Positions 10,394-21,235 of a DNA stretch of 64,000 bases are shown here, piece after piece (position 1 is the first letter of the stretch; each line of letters starts with the position of its first letter). A program made the translations under genes and the position numbers. Under the pieces are notes generated by a model. The model was not told where the DNA came from, searched no databases, and was given only the letters and a program-made list of their open reading frames with translations. Source of the stretch: Erinaceus europaeus (lineage: Eukaryota; Chordata; Mammalia; Eulipotyphla; Erinaceidae); contig NC_080179.1 in assembly GCF_950295315.1 (NCBI RefSeq), positions 71,918,615 through 71,982,614 of the forward strand, read 5' to 3'.

Positions 10394-10395
10394 AT
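10333..10395. repeat. (TCTA)n microsatellite
   Basis: About 15 TCTA units, followed by an interrupted TCTA/TATA/TTAT zone to 10475. It lies at the T-rich end of a reverse-strand SINE, a usual birthplace for such arrays. Confidence 0.95.
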
Positions 10396-10484
10396 GTATC
10401 TATATATATATAATCTATCATCTACCTATGATCTATCTATCATTTATCTATCTATTTATCTATCATTATCTGTCTATCAATTTA

Positions 10485-10640
10485 TTTTCTTGCTTCCAGG
10501 GTTTCACCGCTATGGGGTGACCTTTTCTCATTGAACAAGAGAGAGAGAAAGACACCACAGCACCAAAGATTCCTCCTGTGCAGTGGGGGCTGGATTCAAT
10601 TGCACATCAAGCATGAACAAGCAGATGCACTATCCATGTA
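10485..10640 (-). mobile_element. SINE, reverse orientation, degenerate
   Basis: It has a CTTCCAGGGTTTCACCGCTA start, GAGAGAGAAAGACACCACAGC in the middle and the diverged head GGCTGGATTCAATTGCACAT. It matches the purine-rich body order of the other reverse SINEs. Confidence 0.6.
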
Positions 10641-11599
10641 AATTGTTTTCCCCATCATTGTTAAGTCATTGTATATAGCATTGCTTCTTTCCCCCAAATT
10701 CTTCCAACCAACCATCCCTAATATACTGGTTTTATGTTGTTCTGTTCAGTATCTCTCCTTTGGTCTCTATTTAGCCCACTAAAATGTATGTAACTTAGTA
10801 GGACCTGGCCCTGATCTAGCTTTCCAGCTTAGCCCCTTTCCTATACCTTCATTTCATCTCAAATAGAAGAAAGCAACTTTCACTAATATGCTACATATAT
10901 CCCTGCTTTTCTGTTACTTCTCAAGCTATCTCCTGAGCTGGGAATGTCTGTTCTTTCCTTGTCTGTCTGTGTGAAGTCTGCCCAGTCTTTCATACTTGAT
11001 GCAGTGGGTAGCATCTTTAGAGCATTTCTCTGAACCACTCCTTTCTTTTCACTTGTCAGCTGCAGTCAGCTTATCTTTATGTCTCTCTTTTTATTTCCTA
11101 TCATGGAGTGGTGATTTTAGATTTATAGAAATGATTATCTTGAATGATATTTATCTTCTTTCCTCCAATGCTCTTCCCATGCTGTTTCAAGATTAATATG
11201 AATTCTCTATTATTTCAAAGTAGACATGGAATCAATATTTTGAACATTAACTAGTTGCTTTAACTACTTGAAAACCCTAAGAGGAAACTCAGAAATATTT
11301 TAGACTACTTAGACCATGTGGCATAGGAAAATGTGTGATTAGCGTGGGAATCATAGAGACTGATGCCCAGATATCTAAAGACTAAATGGTTGCTGTTGTG
11401 TGAAATTTCAAAATCTTTGAATGCATCACACATGTCCTACCTCTGCCCTAGCCAGTTTTACTGTTATTTATCTTTATATCACAATACTGTTCCACCATCC
11501 ACACAGCACCCTTTTGCCTTCATGATGCATCCATGTGTTTTCTGAGTTTGAGCCCAAGTCTGGATGTATGAGAAGGTGGGCTATCTTCTGGTTAATAGT
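10641..11599. other. Unique DNA, nothing recognised
   Basis: No strong exon or young repeat. A - strand open frame enters from the LINE-1 ORF1 fragment at its right edge and has no independent support to the left of about 11600. Confidence 0.4.
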
Positions 11600-12406
11600 T
11601 CTTTGTATTATATGAATGCTGCTTCTTTTGAGATCATTCCATATGTATCTGCTGTTGTTTTCAGTGTCTCTCAATCTCTTTGTGAGCTCTTTTACCTCTT
11701 TCTTAGTTTTCTCTAGCTCATCTTCTGTCTGGCTAATTCTGTTTTCTGCTTCTGTTAATCTGCTTTCCCTTCCCTCAGCTTCTTTCTTCTGTTCAGTTAT
11801 AATATTAGCTTTTTCTGCTAATTGGCCTTTTAACTCAGCTATTTTAGCTTTCAATTCTTTAATTACCTCGTGGTAGCTAGTATTTTCCTTGAGGGTCTCA
11901 TCTGTTGTTTCCCTAATTCAGATAGCCCTTTCCTCCATAGTGTCTTCATTTCTGTGATTATTAGGTTTACTATTGCTTGCATACTTTTCCTATTTATGGT
12001 TACTTCTGACTGATTTGGAGTTTCTTCTGGGATCCTGTCCTTATTCATTGTGATAGCAGTTTTACTTAATCTTGATTTAACCATTTTTTTTAATCAATGT
12101 GGTTTTTATTTTCTGTTCTGTTGTTCTTCAGTTGTTGTTTTTTGAGTACTAGCCATGCTATACTAAAGACTTACCACAAATGCAGTCACAAACCTCAGAA
12201 ATTGCAACAATAGCAACTGAAGCAAGGATTGATACAGTTCAACCAATACCAGTTAGCCAAACAACACCTCCAGCCCAAGAAAAAATAGCAAACAAAACCA
12301 AAAGAAAAAGAGAAAGGAAAAAAGGGAAATCAAGATTAGTCAATTATGCAAATCTACTGTCCAGTATAATAAATTCTAGGAATAGCAAAAGGATAAAGGA
12401 AAGTAG

Positions 12407-12443
<37 letters not shown>

Positions 12444-13338
12444 CACTCCAAGTTAGATTTCTTCCACAAAATAATTCACAAATGAGTGTCAGTGAATTCA
12501 GAAAGAAAAAGAAGGAAGAAAAGAAGAAAGAAAAAAAAAAGCAGTTAAAGGAAAGAGTTTTTTTTTTTTTAAATTAGCTAGGAGGAGAGAACTAGGAGGG
12601 AAGAGGAAAAGAGAAACAAGTTTTTCTCACAATGGATAGGACACCTAGTCACCTATGAATGTAAAAAGCAAGAGCAGTTAATTTTGGTTAACCTGAAGAG
12701 AAGGGAAAAGGGACATACATATATAATAATAGTAATAATAAAATAAAAAGAGTAAAAAACCCTAACAGTCAGTCTGAAGATTGGCTGCATGCAGCCTGAG
12801 CAAAGACAACCACTTACAAGAAGTTTCAAACAACAACACAACAAACTCCAGGTAGTCTTTCTCAGTCAGAGCTGAGGTTCTGATTGGTCAGGTATTTTAT
12901 CACTCAAATAGAGCTCCAGCAACCTAAAAAAAAAAAAAGAGAGAGAGAAGGAAAAGAAAAAGAAAAAAAGCTTGGAATGACACTTCTGCTGAACCAGGAA
13001 TCTTGGAAAAGAAAATAGCTCCACAGGAAGCCTGCTAGCAGCAGCTGACCAGTCTGTGGGGCTCATTCTGGGGGGTGTGTGTGTGGGGGAAGGGTGAGTT
13101 CACAAATAGTGAAGCCAAAGATTTTCCTTTCTTTGTCCATTTGGACTCTGTTTGCCAGCCCAAGAGTGGGTTATAGTACTCTTTTTTGGTATCATCCTGA
13201 CCAACCCTTATTCACCCTTTCATGGAAGCACCAGATAGCCTACCCTCTCCAGAGAATCCCAGGTTGTGAGCCACTTCTTTTTGGAGGTCATGCCAGGTTT
13301 TATTTCCAAGTTGCTATCTTGGCTCTGCCCCCTGCTAG
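11600..13338 (-). mobile_element. LINE-1 5' end: 5' UTR and ORF1 N-terminal half; 3' part missing
   Basis: The right end on the - strand reads GGGGCAGAGCCAAGATAGC, the usual LINE-1 5' start. The 5' UTR runs to about 12085. ORF1 follows in two broken pieces (about 12084-11863 and 11854-11600): a lysine-rich start, then a long heptad coiled coil with AENRISQTEDELEKTKKEVK. ORF1p is the RNA-binding trimeric chaperone of LINE-1. The copy stops inside ORF1, so ORF2 and the 3' UTR are absent. A CA microsatellite sits in the 5' UTR. Confidence 0.8.
12411..12441. repeat. (CA)n microsatellite in the LINE-1 5' UTR
   Basis: Fifteen CA units between GATAA and CTTCACTCC. Confidence 0.95.
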
Positions 13339-13904
13339 TTCTTTGTACTTAGAAATTCATATAGTGTTTTTCTTCAGGATGATTTTTTTGCTGTTGTTTC
13401 CAGGATTTGAATCTGTGTTAAAGGTATGGCAATGCAGGCACCATAGGCAGAGAACTACCATTCCAGTCCAAAGTTTGAGTTCTTAGTGACCATTAGTTTT
13501 TGTTAATAAAACTTTTTTTTTCCTATATGAATGTCTCAGTTATATTTGCTGTAGTCAGTTACTCATTTGGAATTTATTATTATTTTCTAGAAGGATAAAC
13601 ATACTCTTGAGGAAAATGACAATTTACTTTAAAATTGAAAAACTTTTGTAGGCAGAAAAGTACTTCTGATAGTAGAGGTTTAAAGATTTTTGTACAAGTC
13701 CTCAAATCCCTCTAGAGTTGAATGACATGTGCAGTAATGATAAATGTATGGGGTAATAGTTATTATATTTCTGCCACATATGACCAGTGTTCACAGCCTG
13801 ATTTGTAGGTAGATACTAATCTGGAAATAAGTTGAACACTTTAATCATCTTATAGTGTAAAGAGATGAGGTCTTGGACTTGAAATAAGGTATATACTTTC
13901 TTTT
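13339..13904. other. Unique DNA
   Basis: AT-rich, with a degraded SINE-like stretch near 13380-13480 (a bent CAGGATTTGAATCTGTG motif). No gene was recognised. Confidence 0.35.
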
Positions 13905-14050
13905 TTTATTTTTTATTTTTTTTATAATTTATTTCTTTATTGGGGAATTAATGTTTTACATTCAACAGTAAATACAATAGTTTGTACATGCATAACATTC
14001 CCAAGATCCCCATTTAACAATACAACCCCCACTACTTTCTAATACAAGGC
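13905..14050 (-). mobile_element. LINE-1 3' terminus, 5' truncated
   Basis: Reverse complement of the terminal LINE-1 string at 1-215: CTTTATTGGGGAATTAATG, ACAATAGTTTGTACATGCAT and AATACAACCCCCACTA, with the T-run at the left. Confidence 0.85.
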
Positions 14051-14194
14051 TGCCTACTGAGCCCTTGTTAATGTGGTATTATGGTACTAAGATGCCAACA
14101 TTTTTATGAAATATATACTTCTTCCACAGATTTTAAGCCTGTTTTCCCCTCAAGATACTTCTCCTCCTCTTCCTCCTCTTCCTCCTTCATTTTC

Positions 14195-14650
14195 TCCTTT
14201 TTTTTTTTTTTACCACCAGGATTATTGTTGGAGCTTGGACAACTATACTGTTCCTGATGGTCATCTTTTTGATAGATGGTGAGAGACAGAGATTCTGGTA
14301 GTATTGTTCTACTACTTGTGAGCCTTTCCCCCTGCAAGTAGAAAGCAGGGGCTTGAACCTGGTACTTGCTCATGGTACCACATGCATTCTTTTTTTTTTT
14401 GCCTTCAGTGTTATCATGGGACTTGATGCCAGCACTATGAGTCCACTGTTCTCTGTGGCCATTCCCCACCTCCCATTTTATTCGATAGGATAGAGAAAAA
14501 CTGAGAGGGGAGGGGAAGACAGAGAGTGAAAAAGGAAGATAGACACCTACAGACCTGCTGCACCACTCGTGAAGTGTTTCCACTGCAGGTGGGGGAAGAG
14601 GGCACTAAGCCAGAAGCTAATGCACTTAACTAGGTGGCCAACCCCCCACC
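14195..14650 (-). mobile_element. Two adjacent reverse SINEs
   Basis: The first (about 14195-14394) starts with a T-run and ACCACCAGGATTATTGTTGG and ends with the head ACTTGCTCATGGTACC. The second (about 14392-14650) starts with a T-run and GCCTTCAGTGTTATCATGGG, has a purine-rich body and ends with a head fragment near 14650. A (TCC)n-rich stretch at 14158-14195 borders the first tail. Confidence 0.75.
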
Positions 14651-14711
14651 ATGTGCATTCTACTTAGTAAGCCACAACCTAATACCAAGACCCTTCTGAA
14701 AAATACTTTGG

Positions 14712-15085
14712 AGGACTGGGACTGGGAGATAGTTTACCTGGTAGAGTATACATTTTGCCAGGTTTGATTGCCAACCATTATATAGGAGTATCTTCACAGG
14801 GAATCTTCATGAGTGGTGGAGCAGTGCTGTGGTGTCACTCCTCTCTCCTATTTCTCTCTCTCTCTTTTAAAATATTTTATTTATTTATTAATAAGAGGGA
14901 TAAGAGGAGAGAGAGAAAGAACCAGACATCACTCTGGTACATGTGCTGCTGGGGATTGAACTCAGGACCTTATGCTGAGAGACCAACACTCTATCCATTG
15001 CACCACCTCCTGGACCACTCTCCTTTTATTTCTCTATCTTTCTCTTTTATTCACTAAGAGAATAAATAAATAAAATAAGAGTCTG
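14712..15085 (+). mobile_element. SINE interrupted by a second SINE
   Basis: Host SINE on +: head GGACTGGGAGATAGTTTACC, body with GTGGTGTCACTCCTC, tail AATAAATAAATAAAATAAG at 15059-15085. At about 14867-15014 a reverse SINE is inserted (A-rich tail read as TTTTATTTATTTATTAATAA, head CCATTGCACCACCTCCTGG). The insert must be the younger of the two. Confidence 0.8.
14867..15014 (-). mobile_element. Young SINE nested in SINE
   Basis: A compact tRNA-derived SINE of about 150 bp with the sense head CCAGGAGGTGGTGCAATGGA, B-box GGGATTGAACTC read on the opposite strand, and a TTAATAAATAAATA tail. The same short family occurs at 49249-49400 (-) and 60075-60225 (+). Confidence 0.85.
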
Positions 15086-15395
15086 CCTGGGGTGGTGTAA
15101 ATGTACAGGCACTGAGTGTCAGCAATAACCCTATTGGCAGCTAAACAAGATAAAATAAAAACCTTAATCTTTAAACATTTTGCTAACTATCACCTAATAG
15201 CCCAGTTTTAAAAAGACATACTTATTAACTTATCATCCACAGTACAGTCTCTTAGAATATATGTCCCCCCTCCTTTCTTAGGATAGCTTTTTATTTTGCT
15301 AAAAGATTGTGTATTTGTATTTTTTCTTTCTTTGCCCACAGAGGCTCTTAGAAGCCTGTGTGTTTCTAGCACTTGAGGCTGACTCTGTCCACTTT
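15086..15395. other. Unique DNA, nothing recognised
   Basis: About 300 bp between a SINE tail and the T-run of the following LINE-1. Confidence 0.35.
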
Positions 15396-17200
15396 TTTTT
15401 TTTTATTCTTATTTATAAAAAGGAAACACTGACAAAAACCAGAGGATAAGAGGGGTACAACTCCACACAATTCCCACCACCAGAACACCATATCTCATCC
15501 CCTCCCCTGATAGCTTCCCCTATTCTTTATCCCTCTGAGAGTATTGATCCAGGGTCATTATGGGGTGCAGAAGGTGGAAGGTATGGCTTCTGTAATTGCT
15601 TTCTCACTGAACATGGGTGTTGGCAAGTCGATCCATATTCCCAGCCTATCTCTCTCATTCCCTAGTGGGGCAGGGTTCTGGGGAAGTGGGGCTCCAGGAC
15701 ATATTGGTAGGGTCTTCTGTGCAGGGAAGTCTGGTTGGCATCATGTTAGCATCTGGAACCTGGTGGCTGAAAAAAGAGTTAACATGTATTGCCAAACAAA
15801 TTGTTGACTAATCATGAACCTAAAGGCTGGAATAGTGCAGATGAAGTGTTGGGGGGTCTCCATTTTGTAGATAGCTAGTAGTCCTATTTTAGTTATATTC
15901 CAAAGGGCCTATGATTATACTAGTTTTCTTTTCTTTTTCTTTTCTTTTCTTTTTTTTTTTCTGAGCCTGACATCTGATATTCAGGTGGATCCTGGGAAGA
16001 TGATATCATGGCCAGAAAAAGGACCAGAAAGCTGGATCAGGGAAGAAAGTAGCTCCCAAATATGGGAAAGGTGTATAAGTATTGTTGACTGTAAACCCTA
16101 TCAACTTGATCTGATTTGGGGCCCATATTCAGCTTAGGAGCCTATGTAACCTCTGCATCCCTATAGATTTGAGGTTACATTCTGTGGTCATGAGTAGGAA
16201 CGTTCCAAGCTGCACCAATTTCAGGGCCCTTCTTCCTCAGGTGGGACATAAAATACGTTGTCCAGCCTCCCTTCGGAGGATGGAGCTTTCTCTACCATGT
16301 TGATCCACGTTGAAGGCAAGGTCCTATGGGGGCCCACAAAGGTGGGTCTGTTGTGTTGTTTCTGATAGAGATGACCAGTAACAGAATGGAGAAAGGGATG
16401 TATTCAAGATCTAGGCCCATCTTGTCTGGGACTCTCAGGACTCCCTGACTAGGGCCCCAATTGATGGGTGGCCTGATAGTGACTAAAGAGTCATCATTAA
16501 AGTATGCCAATCTCTTGTCCTTATTCAGATTTTGCAGTCCTTACTTTGATAAGGTTAGCTTTGGAGTGACTGAGGGAAGTGTAAAAGGAAGTAGGTGAGA
16601 AGATTATCTACTTCTATGTAGACACTACCTCATTAGGAACTTTATGGTATCTTTTTAGGTCTTTCTACTTGCTTGCTGCATATACTGACTCATTGCAGAC
16701 TATTGTGCACCTTTTGCACTTTCAGGTATATATTTTGCCCTGAATTACGGATACATGTGAACGTATGCCCTGTTTCATGGGACCTGGTCTATATCTAGGT
16801 TTTGGGACTTTGGTAGGAAGTGAACCACCCGGAATGGAATTAGAGAATCCTATGAAAGTAAAGGTCTTACCCAAGTAATGAGGCTGAAGGCTTGACATTC
16901 CATGCCTGATGTCTCTGGACACAGTCTGAAGTGAAGCATGCTGAGGTGGTACTCATTGTGTTGATTAGGCTGGGATCAGTAGATACGATATCATTTGGTA
17001 TGAATTGAGAGAAGCATGCAGGAAAGTGAACCCCACCGATAGAAATAGAGAGGAAGAGAGATTGAAGAGGGTGGGGAGATGTCACAGACTTTTTCATGTT
17101 TTTCTGGAACATTCTGACATATTGATTGAAAATAAGATTTCTTTTCAAGTTGTGTTATGCTTTACCATTGCCTGGATTGAGTATAGATGTTTTAAATGAT
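15396..17200 (-). mobile_element. Long LINE-1 3' non-coding region (about 1.8 kb)
   Basis: It starts (left) with a T-run and GGATAAGAGGGGTACAACTC and contains in order all phrases shared by the shorter copies (TTCTGTAATTGCTTTCTCAC, GCATCTGGAACCTGGTGGC, AACAAATTGTTGACTAATCA). It then continues for another 1.2 kb of non-coding sequence with a pyrimidine tract at 15926-15960. Shorter copies stop at different points along this order, as expected for 5' truncation of one LINE 3' region. No ORF2 C-terminus was reached. Confidence 0.75.
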
Positions 17201-17374
17201 TGACTTGACACTGAGTATTTTTATTTTTGGGGATTTATTGCTATAAACAATGTTGTGGTATACATTGACGTAGTCATATCATTGCAGATATGGCAAATAT
17301 GACCTTGAGGTGAATTAGAGGGGGGAGGAATTCTTGAAAGTCTGTGTATTTTAATAGATGTTACAAAAGTTTAT
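17201..17374. other. Short unique interval
   Basis: No feature was recognised before the tail of the split SINE. Confidence 0.3.
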
Positions 17375-17880
17375 TATCTTTATTTACTTATTAAACAGAG
17401 ATAGCCACAAAATGAGAGGGAAGGAAGTTGTTGGTATGCTTCATATTGGTTTGGTATCACTCCCCCCCACCTCCGGGAGATTGTGATTTAGTCTTTGCCT
17501 TTTTGTGCTTCTCCCTTCTCCCTGCCCCCTATCCTACATACTTCCTGAGTTCCTGCCGCTGCCGCAGGAGGAGAAAGATGCAGGACAGATCTGTGTGGTG
17601 ATTAGTTTAGGTTAGTTTATGAATCGTTGCTCCTGAATAAAGAAATACAACTTCTGTGCTCAGCCGTGTGTCCTCAAGTCTTTGTCTACCACCGTGAAGT
17701 TAGCCTGGCCTACTAGCGCCCTGAACTCTAACAACAGGAAGTGACAGAGAGACACCTGCAACACTGATTCACTGCACTCACAAAGCTTTTCCCTTATAGA
17801 TGGGGACTGAAGGTTTGAACCCAAGTCCTTGAGCACTGTTGACACATGCGCTCAGTGAAGTGTGCCACCACATGGTCCCA
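17375..17880 (-). mobile_element. SINE split by a solo LTR
   Basis: The tail part at 17375-17428 and the head part at 17743-17880 form one reverse SINE: the tail TTATCTTTATTTACTTATTA, then after the LTR ACAGAGAGACACCTGCAACA and a head ending CATGGTCCC. Removing the LTR and one copy of GGAAGT restores a continuous SINE. Confidence 0.85.
17429..17736 (+). mobile_element. Solo LTR, 308 bp, with 6-bp target duplication
   Basis: It begins TGTTGGTATGC and ends CTAACAACA, the retroviral TG...CA form. The 6-bp duplication GGAAGT lies at 17423-17428 and 17737-17742. A polyadenylation signal AATAAA is at 17636-17641. No clear TATA box. Six-bp duplications suit class II ERVs. Internal sequence has been lost by LTR-LTR recombination. 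Confidence 0.88.
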
Positions 17881-17884
17881 GATT

Positions 17885-18110
17885 TTTTTTTTTGTAATTA
17901 CAAATGTTCATCATTTTTTCTTCTGGAAGGCTAAGGCTTGCGCCTGAACAACTCTAATATTCTCTGAAGACTCATCCCCCTCTTATAATTAAGATAGAGA
18001 AGAGAAAGACAGAGAAGGAGCGAAACCATAATGCATCAGAATGTATAATATCTAGACTCAGTCCGCTTGCAGGGTAACATATAGTCTGTCGGGGGGCTTT
18101 CTTCTGCTTT
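17885..18110 (-). mobile_element. Degenerate SINE remnant
   Basis: A T-run, then AGATAGAGAAGAGAAAGACAG and CCGCTTGCAGGGTAACAT, correspond weakly to tail, body and head of the reverse SINEs. Confidence 0.4.
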
Positions 18111-18740
18111 TCCTAGTTTGAGCTCACTGGCATTGTAAGAAACTTTGCAACAGCCAATAGCACTATTCTTTTTATTTTTTGCTAATTTAGTGAATAAAAT
18201 TTGAATTTCATTTTAATGACTATGCTTAAAAATTAAAAAAAATCTAAAAGAAACCCCAGGGAGTGTCTTAATTCACCCAGCTCACTTTACAAGAGGCTAC
18301 ATCTTGGGCTCCACCCAAAATTTCACAGCTATTCGCTGCAACACTGGGACTGTAATCCTATCTTCCTGGACCTCAGCCCAGGGCTTTCCCTCTAAAACTG
18401 GCTTATTAGGGGTCCCTGCTGCAGTTTTCTTCCTGGAGCACACAATGGGGGAGAAAGTGGTCTTGTCCAATGAAAGACTCTTAGCTGCTGATTGTAGCCT
18501 GCAGAAGTAGTGAGTGCACCCAGATTTCTAGAACTGCTTCTGCCTTGGGCAGTGACTATGAAGATGTCAAAGCTTATAGGAGGAGCTGGCTGGTGTACCA
18601 GCAACTACCAAGGAGAAGCTACTGAGCTGAGAAAAGCTTAGTTGGATCCTGTTGCATTTCCTGCCACGCCCTGCATGACTCTTTTGAGGTCAGCTCTTTT
18701 CACTGCAGGCTTGAAGATGAAGCCAGAAAGGGCTTCACCA
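18111..18740. other. Unique DNA, possible old LTR-like sequence
   Basis: The GC content is higher than in the neighbours. Short open frames occur on both strands but without start context, splice signals or recognisable domains. I cannot assign it. Confidence 0.3.
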
Positions 18741-18744
18741 GATT

Positions 18745-19040
18745 CTCTCTCTCTTTTTCCCCCACCAGGTTTATAACTAGGACTCGGTGCTGGCACTACA
18801 AGTATATACTGCTCCTAGTGGTCATTTTTTTCTTTTCTTTTTCTCTTTTTCATTTTTATTAGCTAGGACAGAGAGAAATTTATTAGATAGGATAGAAAGA
18901 GGTGGGGTGAAAGAAATGTAGAGAGAAAGACAGACAGACAACTGCAGACCTGCTTCACCCCCACAAGGGGGGAGTGAGGTTGAAAACTCACATCCCTGCA
19001 CACAAGAATGTGTGGGCTCAGTTGGGTGCACACTACCTAG
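18745..19040 (-). mobile_element. SINE, reverse orientation (long type)
   Basis: It has CACCAGGTTTATAACTAGGA, a GTGGTCATTTTTTTC core, an AGACAGACAGACAACTGCAG body, a diverged head, and CACACTACCTAGTCCC at the right end. Confidence 0.75.
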
Positions 19041-19044
19041 TCCC

Positions 19045-19250
19045 TCTTTTTTTTTTAATAGAGTGTGAGAGACAGAGTAGGATGGTGAGAAAGAGAATGA
19101 GAGAGAGAGAGAGAGGGAGAGAGAGAGAGAGATACCTGTAGCACTACTTCTTCACACATGTTGTTTTCCCCCGCATATGGGAACTTGGGACTTGAACCTG
19201 GGTCCTCAGATGGAAACATATGCACTCTAGCCATCCAGTTTCACCATCCT
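19045..19250 (-). mobile_element. SINE, reverse orientation, with (GA)n body
   Basis: Contains a GAGAGA run at 19088-19131, ATACCTGTAGCACTACTTCT, then the head with GGGACTTGAACCTGGGTCCT and CCATCCAGTTTCACCA. Confidence 0.8.
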
Positions 19251-19815
19251 TCCTTTCTATACTCACCCACTCCTTCCTTCACAGAGACTTTGTGCTAGTT
19301 AAATCAATCTTTCCATATTGCAATACTATTATTACATGATTGTTCGAGATCTGCATTGTGTCAACTCTATTAACCACTGCCTGTACTTCTCTTTGCTTTC
19401 CCTGAATCCACTCATTCAGTATTGATTATATATTGAACTGCTACTATGTATCTTTTAGTGAAGCTTCTTTGGTAAATGTGTTACCTTACTTCTGGTGACT
19501 ATTAGTGCCAAAAGCTCTCAGCAACGTGACTAGGCTGAATTCTATGTTCCAGAATCCTCTTTGCTGGCATGTCCAGTTATTCAGTTACAAAATCAATATT
19601 TATGTGCGATTTGGAAGGCAGATGTTAAGCAGCAGCTGTTTAATATTTCACACAGTCTATCGCTGATCTCTTGCTTCACCCTATTGTGGTGAGGTGCTAG
19701 TTAGAACTGCAAAGATTCCACTGTTTCCATCACAAGGGCCCAACTTTTGCAAGACACCCATTCCACTAAGAGGTAAGGGAGCTCTAGGCTCAACTTATGC
19801 TTGTGAAGCTCAGTT
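19251..19815. other. Unique DNA, nothing recognised
   Basis: About 560 bp with no repeat or exon call. Confidence 0.35.
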
Positions 19816-19821
19816 TCAGTT

Positions 19822-20245
19822 TGTCAGGCATTAAACCAGCTCCCCTGCTCCATGCTGCATTGCTGATAGTATGGCCTATTTACATAATCATTGTTTGGCC
19901 TGATCTATCTTCTTTCTACCTCGAGACCCACCCTGCCTGCAGGGTACATTAATCCTGTCAGCTAAAACCCTAGCAACCATTGCTATGGAAGCTTTCTACC
20001 TTCCTACTCTTTCTTTTCTCCACCCCCTTTCCCAGTCATCTCTGTTCCCAACTTGCCACTTCCAGTTTTTACCCTATAAATCCCACTTCTGTTCCTGGTT
20101 CCTCTCTTGGTTTGGTGCCATGTGGCTTAACCCGCTGTGCTCATACTCAACTCTGGGGCATCCACCTGAATAAAGATTTGTATTGCTACCACCACGAGCT
20201 TGGTTCCTGGATCATATCTCTCTCTCCCTTGAAGCTAGCCCGGCA
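19822..20245 (+). mobile_element. Solo LTR, 424 bp
   Basis: It starts TGTCAGGCATTAAACCAGC and ends AGCCCGGCA. The TATA box TATAAA is at 20075-20080 and the AATAAA signal at 20169-20174, the right order for U3-R-U5. Flanks are TCAGTT (19816-19821) and TTAGTT (20246-20251), a 6-bp target duplication with one mismatch. Its first 23 bp resemble the LTR start at 46607 and the stub at 22443, so the three belong to related ERV families. Confidence 0.85.
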
Positions 20246-20251
20246 TTAGTT

Positions 20252-21070
20252 TGCTTTCTCTCACCAGGTATTGTTTTTCTTCTTCCCATAAAACAGATTG
20301 TGAGACTCGAGCTTTAGTATCAGATGTCTTTCAGGGACTGCTTAATAAGATTTTGTAGTTGTGTGATTAAGTCAGCCTAATACCTCCCTGTTATAAGTAA
20401 GGTAGGAAACTGATTAGCTATATATTTTCATCTGTTAGTAGGCACTTGAGTTGTTCCCATACCTTGAGAATTATGAGCTGTGGTGCAATGAACATAGGGT
20501 GCATATAGGAAGGATATTAAAAAGTGAAAATGAAGTCTAAAACCATAAGACACATTTTAAATTTTATTAACCTGTTTATTTTGTGGACATATATTTATTA
20601 ATTTCTTAACTTACACCCCATGTGTATTATGATAGGCAGAGAGTGCATAGTAAAAATTCAGTGAGCATAATCTTGCCCTCAAATAATTTTCAGTTCATCA
20701 CAGACTACAGGGATTAAGCAAAAGTAAATGTTATGATTATGGCTGAACAAGGAGCTGAAAAAAATTACAGAGGGGTCAACTTCAATCTAACATGAAAGCC
20801 ACACCAGGACTCCTCAGCATAATGAGAAGTGAGACAAACAGACTTAGCCAGGAGTAGTGGTAGGCAGGATGAGTGGTCCAAGGTAAAGTATCAGTATCCT
20901 TGAAGAAACAGAGCTGGAAGGATAGGCTGTGGAATGTACAGGAAAAACAAACAAACAAAAAAAACTCAGGATAATTGAAATATTAAAATTCAAACATTTG
21001 AGTCTATAGGATGAAACTGGAGATACAGACACCAGAATTTAATAGGCTTGTAAGATAACTGAAAGATTAA
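20252..21070. other. Unique DNA
   Basis: About 820 bp. A tract of AAACAAACAAACAAAAAAAA at 20946-20965 is the only simple repeat. No exon was recognised. Confidence 0.4.
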
Positions 21071-21074
21071 GCCT

Positions 21075-21235
21075 TATGAAATGGCTTGGGAGGTGGTGCA
21101 AGAGCTAGAGTGCTGGATTTATGAGCAAGAGGCTGTGAGTTTAATCCTTAGCATTGCATGTGCCAGAGTATTGCTCTATTTCTCTGTTTCACAAATAAAG
21201 CGACCAATCAACCAGTCAATCAGTCTTTAAAAACA
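21075..21235 (+). mobile_element. Short SINE
   Basis: tRNA-like head TTGGGAGGTGGTGCAAGAGC, GTGAGTTTAATCCTTAGCAT (B-box region), TGTGCCAGAGTATTGCTCT, tail AATAAAGCGACCAATCAACC. Confidence 0.75.

Noticed and set aside
11474..11854. 126-codon coiled-coil frame as a host protein gene
   Set aside because: Sequence and context are LINE-1 ORF1 on the - strand. The N-terminal part (C-terminal side of the frame) beyond 11600 is unrelated readthrough.
14104..14583. 159-codon - strand frame as a gene
   Set aside because: It runs through two SINEs and a (TCC)n tract; the Glu- and Lys-rich text is low-complexity translation.
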